A stretch of DNA of 64,000 bases from Lycium barbarum (GCF_019175385.1 NC_083345.1:125801657-125865656); one strand, 5' to 3'; shown: positions 47,878 through 59,800, counted from the first letter of the stretch. The notes: generated by a model not told the origin, from the sequence alone. Numbers and translations: made by a program.

Positions 47878-49263
47878 ATGAGAATTATTCACTTTTTTCG
47901 GAATACTTTTTCACTTTTTTCACTTTATGGTGTTGTTGTATTTGGAATTCAAGTTGTCTTTGGAATTTGAAAAACAACCAAAACCTTGTTTTTCACTTTT
48001 TTTCATTTTCTGTTTTGGACCTTTACTTTTGTCTTTTTGTTTTCAATTTTTACCCTAAAAGCTCATACAACTTTTTTTACTAGTCAGAGGCAACTTATGT
48101 TACTCAGTTGCTCTCCGCTCTGACAACATTGAACATCATGTGCTAAAAAGCCTCTAAAACAAAAGAAGCAAGGAATTTTGCAACAAAACCATATTTAGAG
48201 ATGCTATATTTTTTGTGTACACCAGTAAGCCTCCCAGTTGCAGCCTTTTGATGGAAAGAAACCATCAGTTTTGAGCATTGCATAAGCTAATCTCAAGTAT
48301 AATTGCTATATTTCTCGCACTGGTTATGTTTATTAATTGCTTTGGGTGATTTTGCTAGTTTTTAGAAATTAAAGGGTATAAATCATATTTCATGTTTTTT
48401 ATGAAAAATACATTTCAACAACCAAATATTATTTGCAGAAACTATGGCCAAACACAACTCCAATTTTAAAAATTTCAAATAAAGTGAAATTATTTTTTAT
48501 TTCTATGGCCAAACGCCTACTTAATTTGCTCAAAAGTGAACCTTGGACTATAGTCTAAAATAGTCCTTAGTTGTGTGAGAGAGAAAAGAGGATCGTTTAT
48601 TCGATAATTATCTACTACAATACAAAGGGATGACGAGTGAAAATTTCTGGAAAATTGAAAGACATAATGACTTAGACATTGAGGCCCAGGCCCATAGGCA
48701 TTTCCCAGTGGGCTCTATTAATTGGAATTAGAAAGCGTAATGCATGTGGTGTGGGTGCTGGGTGAGGGGCCTTTTTATGAACTTAAGTATAATTGTTTGG
48801 AATATTATACCAACGTGGCAATTATTGGAATAAGTTAGACCCCATTCATAGATTTCCCCTAAGATATTGTGGTCCTTTATGAAATCTATGACACACACTA
48901 GAGGAGCATTGAGATTTTATTTGAAAATGATTGCCAATTATATGTTTCACCATTTTTATAGTACCAATTTAGACCATCTGATATGACAAATCGTATCGAT
49001 AATGTCATATGAAGTTTCTTATGTTTTAATTTAGAATAAAATAATTCTAGCGTTCTAAAATAGTCCATTAATTTAGTCTTAAAAGAAAAAAACAAGTTAT
49101 GTTATATAGATTTCTAAATGATGGAACTGTATCATTTGGGGGCAAAAGAAACATATTGATTTCTAAATTATGGAACTATATCATTTTGGGGCAAAAGAAA
49201 CATACATATGTACCACAACCATTGATCATAATTCATAATTCGTGCCGTGTAGAACTTTTTAAA

Positions 49264-49821
49264 GGGAAGATACATTTTTTTTTAGCGCGGATTGTCCTTC
49301 TTTTGGGGTGGTCTTTAATTTTTGGCCCTTCAATTGCTGGTCTTTAATTTTTGTCCTTTGCTTAAAAAAGTGACCAAAAATATTTTGAGGTTCTAGGTTC
49401 CAACCCCTGCTCAATAAAAAATAAAAAAAAATCGCAAGGCAAGGCTTTGGAAAAAGTCTACCTTATGCGACATAGGTTGCCTTAAGACATAACTAAAGTT
49501 ATGCCAAATCCGGCATAGGTTGCCTTATAAGATAACTAAAGTTATGCCAGATCTGGTATAGGTTGCCTTAAGGTATAACTAAAAGTCTGCCTTATAAGGC
49601 AGCCTATGTCGGATCCGGCATAACTTTAGTTATGCTTAAGGCAACCTATGCCGTCTTACCTTGCGAATTTTTAATTTATTTTTATGCCTGAGCTGAAGTT
49701 CGAATTCAGAATCTCAGAATATTCTGGCCGAACGGCAAAAATTAAATACCAACAATTTAAGGGGCAAAAATTAAAGACCACCCCGAATAAGGGACATTGC
49801 TGCGAATTGCCCGGGAAGATA
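49264..49821. mobile_element. Foldback element, Mutator-like, 540 bp
   Basis: Element 49273-49812. The inverted arms gcgcggattgtccttctttt-ggggtggtctttaattttt and aaaaattaaagaccacccc...gcgaattgccc are shared with 24915, 50494 and 52419. Flanks gggaagata (49264-49272 and 49813-49821) form a 9-bp TSD. The core is a run of inverted words (ggcataggttgcctta, aactaaagttatgcc / ggcataactttagttatgc). Confidence 0.82.
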
Positions 49822-50493
49822 TCCTATACCAATAACTTTTTATTCTCAAAACTAGAACCCGAAACTTTTTATTAACAATGAAGTGATCCCATCAATTTCA
49901 CTGCATCTTTTTAACTGTCCCTGGTTCTTACTTTACTAAGTACAGTATTTGATTCCTAGGAAATGCGGCTTTTTGAGTTGGGAGAGTGAAATTTCAACAA
50001 TTTATTTGGTACTTGTCATACTAGCTAGGCCTTTCTAGTGCACTAGTGGCCCTATTTGCAAACGAGTCATTGGGCACTTGGCCCAATGCGCATCATTTGG
50101 GGCCCAGAAGAACCAATTCCATGCAACTCAGTCCAAAGTTGATTCTTCGACGGTCAAATACTGTTCCAAGTGGTATGAGTGACTAAATTATTTGGGATTA
50201 TAATTCTGGAATTATAATTTTTGGATTAATTTATCTCACCTTCACTTAGGAGGTGGATAAAGTAATCTCAAGTTTGATAGATAAGGTGGAATATTCAGGA
50301 TTAAATTTGGGATAAAATTTATTCTGCATTTGGTTGACCAAACGACCCCTTTGAGTACAATTTTAAAGTTCTTAACTTTGAACTCATTATAATTTAAATT
50401 TATGGGTCCATGTCTACTATTGTTATAATTTTTGTAAAATATTACACATAAATTTATGCTCAGCATCAAATATGCTGAATTCAAATGGGTTAT

Positions 50494-51124
50494 TTCCACG
50501 ATTTGTCTTCAAAGACACTAGTCTTTACTTTTTGTCCCTCAAATTGGTGGTCTTTAATTTTTTCCTTTCGCTAAAAATCCCTTGGTTTCAGGTTCGAACC
50601 CCCACTCACTCAATTTTTTTTTTTTTTTAAAAAAAAACGCAAGGTAGAGTTTGGATTCGCAAGGCAGAGTTTTGCATCATGTAGAATTTTACATGCAAAA
50701 CTCTACCTCAGGCAGAGTTTAGCGTAGAGTTTTTGCCTTGGTGAAGGCAAACGCTGCCTTCAGGTGATTTGTTTTTTCTTTTTTCTTTTTTACTTAATTG
50801 GAATTTTACAAACCTCTGCCTTAAGGCCTAACTTTTGCCCGAATAGGCCTAATTTTGGACAAAAGTTAGGCTATTTAGACAGAAGTTGCCAAATTTTGGA
50901 CAAAAGTTAGGCCTATTCAGACAGAAGTTGCCTTAAGGCAAACTTTTGCCCGAATAGGCCTAACTTTGCTACAAACTTCTGACTTGCGATTTTTTTTTAA
51001 TAGTTGACTGAGCGGGGGTTCGAACCCAGAACCCATGGGTTTTAGCCGAAGAGAAAAAATTAAAGATTTCAAATTTGAGAGGCAAAAATTAAAGACCAGT
51101 GCCTTTGAAGGACACTCCGCACAA
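50494..51124. mobile_element. Foldback element at the junction of duplication A units
   Basis: Left acgatttgtcttcaaagaca...tggtggtctttaatttttt, right aaaaattaaagaccagtgcc...gaaggacactccgcacaaaa. Inside each arm is a B-box-like ggttcgaacccc next to cactcactcaa/ttgactgagcggggg. The core repeats gcaaaactctacc/ggcagagttt and cctaacttttgcccgaatag in both orientations. It lies exactly between unit 1 and unit 2. Confidence 0.78.
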
Positions 51125-52408
51125 AAGATGATCTATGATTAGAGATAAATTCAAAATTTGAAGTTTGTAATATCAAACTTATTTTTAAGATTATATGGGT
51201 TTAAACTTAGTATTCGTTGAAATTTTGATGAATTTTCAAACATACACACATATAGCTGTGTGTTCTGTATCGAACATATTAGGTTCGGATGAACACGTTG
51301 TCAAAGAATTGTATCCAGTACCCCTGCCTACAATATATAACATGGAGTACATTGTTTATGATTGTCCTAATTTACTAATCCAAATATATAACAAATAATT
51401 TAGTATAACCTGTTAAAATATAACATTATGTAAAAAAAAAATTACACTAAGAAGTTCAATAATTAAAGGAATACTCGGTATTAGAACACATGCATTGACC
51501 ATGGAGTATATTTATAATTATACATTCGAGTAGACGAGTTATTTCATAGTATTTTTGGCGCTTTCTTTCCTAATTTATATTTTTACATTGTCATGCTACC
51601 TTCACTCATATATGGTCAAAAAAACCTTTTGTTATGCATTCATTCTAGATATGGAGAAAGATTTGAACATGCAGGAATACTTTCGAGAAGAATTGACACA
51701 TAATTCAATACATGCAAGGGCATGGTTGAGCCTTTTTCTTTTGAAGAAGAAATTTTGACATACGCATAAAATTACATTATCCTTAGTACTGATACTTGTT
51801 TTTAATCTACTTTGATCCTTTAAAACCTATAAAAAAACCACGTAGTTACATGCAAAATAGGGATGTTAGAGTTTAGTCACATTATAAATATCGAAATGTA
51901 ACATAATAAAACGTATAGCAATGTTTTAAACTTACAACAACCACAATAACACATACTCACATACTCAGTATAGTCTAACACAAGTGAAATCTAGAGAGAG
52001 TGGTCGTAAGCAAACCTTCCCGTACCTTTCTGGGGCAGAGAACATTATGTTTTAAACTTAAGGAGAGATTAAAAAAAAATGAGTGGCAATAACTAAATTG
52101 AGATGAATAGCGTATTAGACTAAATTGTTCATGTATTCGAAAAAGGTTGATTTACACAAATGTCCTTTTTTAGGCTTTCGTTTAGATTTTATCCCTATTT
52201 TAAAAGTTCTACAGACATAACCTTTTAAAAATTACCTTCCAGATAATGTTAGACTCAGGTTTAGTGCTTGCTTGCTATACTTCTCAACCTAACAAACAAA
52301 ATATTAGACTAGTCTAAAATAGTCCTTAGTTGTGAGAGAAAGAAAAAAGAGGATCGTTTATCAGATAATTATCTACTACAAAGGGAGGACCGGTGAAAAC
52401 TTCTGGAA

Positions 52409-53660
52409 AATTGAAAGGGCAATTCGCAGAATTGCCCTTCTTTTGGGGTGGTCTTTAAATTTTGCCCCTCATATTTGAAATCTTTAAGTTTTGCCCTTCG
52501 GCTAAACCCCATGGGTTCCAGGTTCGAACCCCCACACAGTCAAAATTTTAAAAAAAAATTCGCAAGGCAGAGTTTAAATTCGCTATGCCCCAACTGGCAT
52601 ACACTTGTGAAGGAATTACCAAAGTTATGCTGGACCCGACATACTTATGCCTTATGGGCAGACTTGGCATAAGTATGTCGGGTCCGGCATAACTTTGGTA
52701 ATTCCTTCACAAATTTATGCCGGATTCGGCATAAAAGTTTGCCCATTAAAAGTATGCCCCCAACGGCATAAACTTGTTAAGGAATTACCAAACTTATGCC
52801 TTATGGGCAGACTTGGCATAAGTATGCCGGGTCCGGCATAACTTTGGTAATTCCTTCACAAGTTTATGTCTGGTCCGGCATAAAAGTTTGCCCATTAAAA
52901 GTATGCCCCCACCGGATGAGGGTACCTAGGAAGAATTTCATTGTCCTCCTTCCAATATTATTACAGAACTAAAAGGCTTCATGGTAAAAACTTTGTGCAT
53001 GGCCTCTTCCACTCATCGTTATGCAAATGTTGTCAACAATTATCATAGTGTTAATACTCATGAAAAACTAGGCTTAGATATAATGGAACAAAATCACGAC
53101 AACTACTCTTTTCTAACACTACCCCATAATATATTAACAAGAGCAGTTATGATATATCTAATGCAGGAAATGTAGCAAAGAAAGTCTTTAGGCCACATTG
53201 ACACAAAAACCACTTGAATTTTAATAGAGCATTTTGATGTCACTAAAAATCTGTAAAAAGTTGACATGAGATCTCAAAGTTATGCCGGACCCGGCATAAA
53301 CTTATGAAGGAATTACCAAAGTTATGCCGGACCCGGCATACTTATGCCAAGTCTGCCCATAAGACATGAGTATGCTGGGTCCGGCATAACTTTGGTAATT
53401 CCTCCATAAGTTTATGCCGGGTCCGGCATACACGCGACCCAAACCTTGCCTTGCAGTTTTCTTTTTTAATTTATGCTTGAGCGGGGGTTCGAACTCAAAA
53501 CCTCATGATTTCTGCGTGAACGTTCAATGTTGCAATGCGAAGGGCAAAAATTAAAGACCAGCAATATGAGGGGCATAATTTAAAGATCACAAATATGAGG
53601 GGCAAAATTTAAAGACCACCCAAAAGAAGGGCAATCCGCGCAAAAAAATGAAATTGAAAG
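52409..53660. mobile_element. Mutator-like (Pack-MULE-like) element, 1232 bp, 10-bp TSD
   Basis: Element 52419-53650 with TSD aaattgaaag at 52409-52418 and 53651-53660. Empty site at 48652-48661 in unit 1. Terminal inverted repeats of at least 60 bp (left ggcaattcgcagaattgccc, right gggcaatccgcgcaaaaa, with gtggtctttaaattttgccc inside). Next come many ttatgcc-ggacccggcataa palindromes. Between about 52920 and 53180 a non-repetitive insert with an open frame is found. No transposase. Confidence 0.9.
52932..53175 (+). pseudogene. Possible captured host coding fragment inside the MULE-like element
   Basis: After a TAG at 52927 one frame stays open to TAG at 53173. It encodes about 80 residues, including TELKGFMVKTLCM, THRYANVVNNYHSV, THEKLGLDIMEQN and YSFLTLPHNIL. 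Composition is protein-like and unlike the palindromic filler on both sides. I do not recognise the donor gene. An upstream attattacag could be an old acceptor. It may equally be chance, since 80 codons is short. Confidence 0.35.
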
Positions 53661-53937
53661 ACATAATGACTTAGACATCGAGGCCCATAGACATTGGAAT
53701 TAGAAAGTATCATGCATGTGGTGTGGGTGGTGGCTGAGGGGCCTTTTTATGAATTTAAGTATACTGTTTGGAATATTATACCAACGTGGCAATTATTGGT
53801 GCAAATTAGATCCCATTCATAGATTTCCCCTCAGATATTGTGGTCCTTCATGAAAGCTATGACACACTAGAGGAACATTGAGATTTTATTTGAAAATGAT
53901 TGCCAATTATATGTTTCACCATTTTTATAGTACCAAT

Positions 53938-54427
53938 TTAGAGGGTGTTTGGATTGTCTTATTTTAAGTGCTTATTTGCTTTTAAGTCTTTTCTAGTTTT
54001 TGAGCCTGTGTGGATGGGATTATGCTTATAAGCTACAAACAGCTTATAAGCTAAAAAAAATAAGTTGGGGTAGTCTAACTTATTTTTTCTTACTTATAAG
54101 TTGTTTTCAGCTTATAAGCTGCTTTAGATAAGCTAAGTCAAATGGGCCCAATTATTTTTTTTGAGCTTATTTTAAGCACAAAATGACTTTAAGCTGGCCA
54201 CCCAAACACTCAAAAAAGCTGAAAACAGCTTATAAGCAACTTATAAGTCAATCCAAACGGGCTCTTTGTAGTGTTTGACAAAGATAAAAAGTGCTTAAAA
54301 ACACTTACTTTTAGGCAAGAAAAGTACAAAAATAAGCCAAAAGTCAAAAGTTAGGTATTCCCAACTTATGGCTTTTAGCTTTTAACTTATAAGTTACTTT
54401 TAAAAAACCAATCCAAACACCCTCTTA
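53938..54427. mobile_element. PIF/Harbinger-type MITE, 484 bp, TTA target
   Basis: Element 53941-54424, ends gagggtgtttggattg and caatccaaacaccctc, TSD TTA at 53938-53940 and 54425-54427. Unit 1 has the uninterrupted site (caatttagaccatctg, TTA at 48969-48971). It contains a second, related MITE at 54002-54264. Confidence 0.93.
54002..54264. mobile_element. Inner Harbinger-type MITE nested in the previous one
   Basis: Ends gagcctgtgtggatgg and caatccaaacgggctc, flanked by ttt on both sides. The core is built from the palindrome cagcttataagctg. Same family as 61674-61958. Confidence 0.82.
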
Positions 54428-55605
54428 GACCATCTGATATGAGAAATCGTATCGATGGTGTCATTGATTGATTTTATAACTCTGAAGTTTTTTATGTTTT
54501 AATTCAGAATAAAATATTTCTAGCGTTCGAAAATAGTTTAATTTAGTCGTCTTAAAAGAAAAAAAGTTGTGTCATATAGAAGAATGGATCTTAGTTTAGA
54601 CAAATTGATTTCTAAATTATGGAACTATTTCATCTGGGGCAAAAGAAACATACATATGTACCACAATCATCAAACATAATTCATATTCCCGATCTTTATT
54701 GCTCTGAATTTATGACTTTTTTTTAGAAAAAGCATGTGAAAATTTTGACTTCATTTATATTTATATGTTTAACAAGAGTTGGAAAACAATGATAAAGGGT
54801 CCAATAGAATTCAAATTTATGATCTCACGATTCAAATGGTGACTTCTTCGTTTTACCTTTTTTGGGTATGCCATTTGATATATGAAATTCAACTAATTCA
54901 GATTCGTGATGTGTAAAGCTCTTAAACAAGGAAACGCCTCATACCAGCAGTTTTTCCATTCTCAAAATTAAAACCTAATACTTTTTATTAACAATGAAGT
55001 GATCTTATCAATTCCACCTCACCTTTTTAACAGCCCTTGGTTCGTACTTGACTATTTTGTTTCCTTGGTTCATACTAGTCGGGCCTTTCTAGTGCACTAG
55101 TGGCCCTATTTGCAAGAAGACCATTGGATACAATATGCATCACTCGGGGCCCAGAAGAACCAATTCCATGCAACTCAGTCCAAAGTTGATTCTTCAACAG
55201 TCCACTACTGTTCCACGTGGTATGTAGGTAAGATAATCACGTGACACCATCATGGACATTGGCAATAACGTAGAGTGGATTCAGAATTTAAACTATATGC
55301 GGTTGTCTGGTTTACGGATTAAATTATATGGGGATTATAATTCTAGAATTATAATCTTTGGACTAACTTATCCACCTAATCCTAAATTTGATAGGATAAG
55401 GTGGAATATCCAGGATTAAGTTTGAAGTAATATTTATTCTGCGTTTGGTTGACCAAACGATCCCTATGCGTACAATCTTTAAGGTTCTTAACATTGAACT
55501 CATTATATTTAAAGTTATGAGTCCATATTTACTATTTGTTATATTTTTTGTAAAATTTTGCATATAAATTTATGTTCAACATCAATAATACTGAGTTCAA
55601 ATGGA

Positions 55606-57391
55606 TCCGGCTACGGCAAGCTGCATCCGCCCTGAGGCCACAAGGATTATGTGGTTGGGCCTTTTCTTAAAATAATTGTTGGGTTGGGCCTATGTACGGC
55701 TCTACTTCTCGTCCTTACGTCAAATTGTGTAGACTTACTCCTTGGTTTGTTTGTTTAGTTGCGTTTGTAAGGTTTGGGCCCTACAATCCAACACCACTGG
55801 CACTATCTCTTCCAAGGCCCAGCCCAATATCCTGAATGTATCAATCAAAAATTGGTCCGAGGAGTGGGACTCTTCAAGGGCAGAGTTAGGGTGCAAGTAG
55901 TTCATTCGAATGCCTTTTAAAATATTTATTTTTTATATATCAATAGTAAATATTGAATTTTCTCGATTTGTTCGTGTGTTTACTTCTTTATATTTTAAAC
56001 GTGTTTGCGAAAATTCTAGTTCTACTTATTTCAGCACATATCTTGGTTAGGATTCCAAAAATTTGAATTTGAATTAAGCTAGAATAGTCAATCTTAAGTT
56101 AAGATATATATGTATTTACTGAGTAATACCTTGAACGTGGGATTCTTTGAGATTTCATTCAATCTACCCAGGTCCGGTTCTAATCTTCATTATTTTGTTA
56201 CTATGCAAGAGGAACGAGTTGTTGTCTCACTACATGGTCTTGGGCTAATTTTGAGGTTGAATTAGGCTCAATATCCATTTGCTTGATATCCATATTCTTG
56301 ATTTGCCTTATCTTTGGTCTCGATGATATATTGTTCACACTTTAGATGTTAAACTTTGAGCATGTAAGTGGTAAAGGACGTCCACCATTGTTTGAGGAAA
56401 TGAGGATCCTTATATTATTTTGGACTACCATCGCCTAATTATGAGTTAATTTTTAAGATTGAGTTAGGCTCATTCATTTTCCCTCTTATATCTTTTCGTA
56501 TATTACTTTTGGTCCCAAGTGAAAATTGTGTCATCATTTAGATCAATTTATTTTAAATCTTAATCAATAAATTTTAATCTTTCTTGGTGTTTGGATTTGG
56601 TTCTTGACGATTTTTTAAAAGTTTGTTTTTTGAAGACTTGTTTTAATTGATTTTGTTTTCTTCCTAAACAAGAACGGTTAGGAGCACATCAATGAAATCT
56701 GTACACTTCATCATTTATTTATAGCATCAGTACTGTACTCTACAAATGCAAAAATATTATTTTCGAAGTCAAAAGGGGATTAGGTTGAATTTTCCGAAGT
56801 AGATCAAACGACATATTCATTTCCTTAAAAAGAGTTGTTCCTAGAAATGAAGGTTTGCACCAACAAGGGAAAACTTTAATCTGAAAAATGATCAAGTGCT
56901 TTTTCCGGTCTCCACCTCGAATATGAAAAATATCGAGGTAAGAAGTACTTCTTATTTTAATGAGTTTTATACGGTGCGAATTTGATTTAGTCAGGCCTTA
57001 ATGCTTATATCATATGTGACATTCATGACAGAGGGCGGGTCAAGAGAAGAATTGACAAGCTTTTAGGTTGGTAACCCTCTGAAGGAGTCGTGCATATAAA
57101 ACCTTATGGCAAATCCCGCAACTAAATTGAAAAGGAAATCAATGAAGAGCTTTATAAGACATACAAGTTAATATGTTATCTGCGTTCTTGGGCTCGATGA
57201 TGGCGTAACCCGAAAAACAATTCTGTAAGATCTACTATTAAGCAAAGCAAACAATACGTGTTATGAACTTGAATCGTTACCTCGAATATTGGATGGAAAA
57301 AAAAAGTCGTTTTCTATTTCTCTTTTTCCTTAGGCTTGCATGTGCCATGCATTCTTTACCTTCATATAATGGAGGTTTCACATTCATGCTT
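55606..57391. other. Intergenic, diffuse repeats
   Basis: No gene recognised. 56225-56300 and 56430-56500 share words (ctaattttgaggttgaatta/ taatttttaagattgagtta, ggctcaat/ggctcatt), an old partial duplication. Nothing else supported. Confidence 0.35.
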
Positions 57392-58185
57392 TAGTTTTAA
57401 GGCTTAATGCATATGCAACTCCCTAAACTTGTCCCTTTTTTTTTCATTTTGGCACTTCAATTAAGTGTTGTTCCCCTTGAACCTCTGAACTTGGCCTCAA
57501 GTGTGTTAATCAAACACAATCCAACTTACATAACATATATGGTGAGTTTTATTTTCTTTAGCCTTGCGCGTGAACGTCAATCGCATCTTACGTGAAAATT
57601 CAACCAATTAAAACCCTCCACGCATTTTAATTATACACATCATTAAAATATGTGTATAACGACCTTTTTTCAAGAACCAAGCAATTCAGCCAATCGGGAA
57701 TTGAAGATCAGTCTTTTGAGATTGATTTTGAAGCTTTTTTGGGATTCTGGAATAACATAATAGGATCTGGTGTTGCTTAATATATTTGGCTTCTTATTTT
57801 CCAGTTTTGGTTTCTTATTTTTCAGTTTTCAGTTTTCAGTTTTAGTTTCCAATTTTGATTTCTTATTTTCCAGTTTTGTAATTTGATTAGTTTAAGTGGT
57901 GCTTCTTCACTTGTATAACACAGTAGCACACTTCTTCCTATCTGATGTGTATAATTAAAATGAGTGTGGCATTTTAATTGGTTGAATTTTTCACGTAGGA
58001 TGCGAGACATTCACGCGCAAGGCTAAAGAAAATGAAACTCAACATATATGTTACTATGTAAGTTGAATTGTGTTTTATAGACACATTTAAGGTCAAGTTC
58101 AGGGATTAAATAAGAATAACACTTAGTTGAGTGCCAAAATGGAAAAAAAAAATGAGAGCCGCATATGTACTGAGCCTAGTTTTAA
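57392..58185. mobile_element. Large foldback element, Mutator-like, 776 bp, 9-bp TSD
   Basis: Element 57401-58176, ends ggcttaatgcatatgcaact and gcatatgtactgagcc. TSD tagttttaa at 57392-57400 and 58177-58185. Arms of roughly 240 bp (cacttcaattaagtgttgtt / aacacttagttgagtgccaa; gccttgcgcgtgaacgtcaa / attcacgcgcaaggct; caaccaattaaaa / ttttaattggttg). The core has repeated ttttcagttttcagttttag words. No transposase. Confidence 0.9.
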
Positions 58186-58546
58186 TTAATGAATGTTCGT
58201 AGAAAGTACCAACATGCTTTTTGACGCAGTCTACCTAATAATGGACCACTTAGAATGTCTAGTAACTACTACATCTACGAGTGTAACAGCATTTGACATT
58301 ATCGACATTTGAAGAATATATAGTACTGAAATTTTGTACTTATTATTCAGTGATATATTCACATGATGACAAAAAACGAAGAAGAAGAAGTCTAACTTTG
58401 CCTGATCATAAACTATGAACCATAATATCAAGGAAAAAAATTGTAGGGAGGGTAGGACGGGCCTAAAAAAAGAAAATTGATAGTTTGGTAGGTCAGACTT
58501 CTAAAATTTACTTAATGAAAGTCTTTATACTATCAATCAAGGTCGA

Positions 58547-58759
58547 ATGTATAGCAGTGGCGGATTCAGGATTTTCATTCAGGGTGTTCGGAAAAAAGAA
58601 TAAGCTAAATATACACTGTAATTTTTTGCCGAGGGTATTCAAAAGTTAATATATGCACATAAACACAAAAAATTTACCCTATATATACAATGTAATTTTT
58701 TGCCGAGGGTGTTCGGCTGAACACCCTGGCCCCCAAGTAGATCTGCCCCTGATGTATAG
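58547..58759. mobile_element. hAT-type MITE, 197 bp, 8-bp TSD
   Basis: Element 58555-58751, ends cagtggcggattcagg and agatctgcccctg. TSD atgtatag at 58547-58554 and 58752-58759. Empty site atgtatag at 62111-62118 in the duplicate. The interior has two direct copies of gtaattttttgccgagggt. Confidence 0.95.
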
Positions 58760-59345
58760 TGTATATGGATTCGGCAGAACTAAGTATTTTGATCTAAACT
58801 TCATATGTGTATTAATAAGAGAGCCAAAATACATAAATAAATAGTAGATTTTGAAGTCGATTATCAGTACTTGAAATTACTATTAAAATTTTGGATTCAT
58901 ATAAAGTTAAAATTTTGAATTCGCAGTAGGGCACAAAATGGTAAAGTCCATTCTTTTTTAGGGGCATGATTAATTAACTGTATATATAATGTTTAGGTTA
59001 TTAGGGTCATAGACCCATAGAGTACTCACGTGCGTAGATCTATATCAATTTGGATGGAAAAACTATACATATGTTGGCAAGTTGAGAATGGTGAAATCAT
59101 CATGAATAATTCAAACTGCTAGTGATGGATCCAATATGATTCCTTCAGTTATTTATATTCACAGCTAAACTGCAAGGATATGATGTGAGCTTATTGGTTG
59201 CGTAATGTGAGGCTAACAGCCTGGGCATGTGACTTTGAGTTTTTGAAATAGATAATGTCAGTTAGGTTTTTTTGAGGAAATATTCATTTTTCAACATTGG
59301 TAAAGCTGAAATTTATAATATTGTTATTTTCCTTTTTCTTTCTTA

Positions 59346-59510
59346 TTATGGTAAAGTTGCTGCCATGTGATCAGGAGGTCACGGGTTCGAGCCGTGAAAA
59401 CAGCCTCTTGCAAAAATGCAAGGTAAGGCTGCGTACAATAAACCCTTGTGGTCCGGTCCTTTCCCGGATCCCGCCCATAACGGGAGCTTAGTGCAACGGG
59501 CTGCCATTTC
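59346..59510 (+). mobile_element. tRNA-derived SINE (Au/SolS-type)
   Basis: tatggtaaagttgctgccat (A-box region) and ggtcacgggttcgagccgtg (B box) open a body reading gaaacagcctcttgcaaaaa, ggtaaggctgcgtacaataa, cccttgtggtccggtccttt and gggagcttagtgcaacgggc. This matches the Au-like SINE well known in angiosperms. Absent from the same place in unit 2 (near 63545). Confidence 0.92.
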
Positions 59511-59594
59511 TGGGAAGTTCAGTAGTAAAAATATAAGAATCGAATGTATCAAGTTAAATTCTGAATTTACCTTTAATTTTGGATGCTTATCATC

Positions 59595-59800
59595 AGGGGC
59601 GGAGCTACAGTGTTAAAAGGGGGTTCGGGCGAACCCAGTAACTTTTGCGTAGACCTTGTATTTTTACTATAGAAAAACAGTAAAGATAGATATTATTAGT
59701 TGTGAACCCACATACACAAATCAGCGGACGGTTCTATGGTAATGTAGATACTAGAGAAGCTCTCTCTTCCTAGAGATGTGGGTTCGAAACCCTACCAATG
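59595..59800. mobile_element. hAT-type MITE, left part
   Basis: Begins caggggcggagctacagtg at the point where similarity to unit 2 ends. Contains gggttcgggcgaaccc palindrome and gtgaacccacatac. A matching right end was not found before the T run at 59807. Confidence 0.6.

Larger units (their letters stand above)
44271..50493. repeat. Tandem segmental duplication A, unit 1
   Basis: Matches 51125-55605 in direct orientation over many landmarks: tctgtatcgaa-at, gatgaacacgttgtcaa, aattaaaggaatactcgg, tgcattgaccatggag, gatatggagaaagatttgaa, aaatagtccttagttgtg, ccaacgtggcaattattgg, gcatgtggtgtgggtg, gggcctttctagtgcactag and cagaagaaccaattccatg. Unit 1 is interrupted by a hAT element (44650-47164) and a foldback element (49273-49812). 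No gene inside is recognised. Confidence 0.92.
51125..55605. repeat. Tandem segmental duplication A, unit 2
   Basis: Direct copy of unit 1 (44271-50493). It lacks the hAT insertion, but carries its own insertions at 52419-53650 and 53941-54424 plus about 210 bp of extra sequence at 54690-54897. Similarity ends at about 55605 (ttcaaatggatccgg versus ttcaaatgggttatt). Confidence 0.92.
58201..59594. repeat. Tandem segmental duplication B, unit 1
   Basis: Matches 60597-63635 directly: agaaagtaccaacatgcttt, ttgacgcagtctacct, ctacgagtgtaaca, gatgacaaaaaacgaagaag, ttgatagtttggtaggtca, tagggtcatagacccatag, actcacgtgcgtagatct and gctagtgatggatcc. Carries its own insertions at 58555-58751 and 59346-59510. 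Confidence 0.93.

Noticed and set aside
51555..51758. Frame in duplication A unit 2 (with ...MEKDLNMQEYFREEL...) considered as a gene remnant
   Set aside because: The matching region of unit 1 has frame breaks and no known domain; a remnant cannot be excluded, but there is no positive support.
59376..59397. Separate tRNA gene suggested by the B-box-like ggtcacgggttcgagcc
   Set aside because: It is the tRNA-derived head of a SINE; no acceptor or anticodon stem can be formed.
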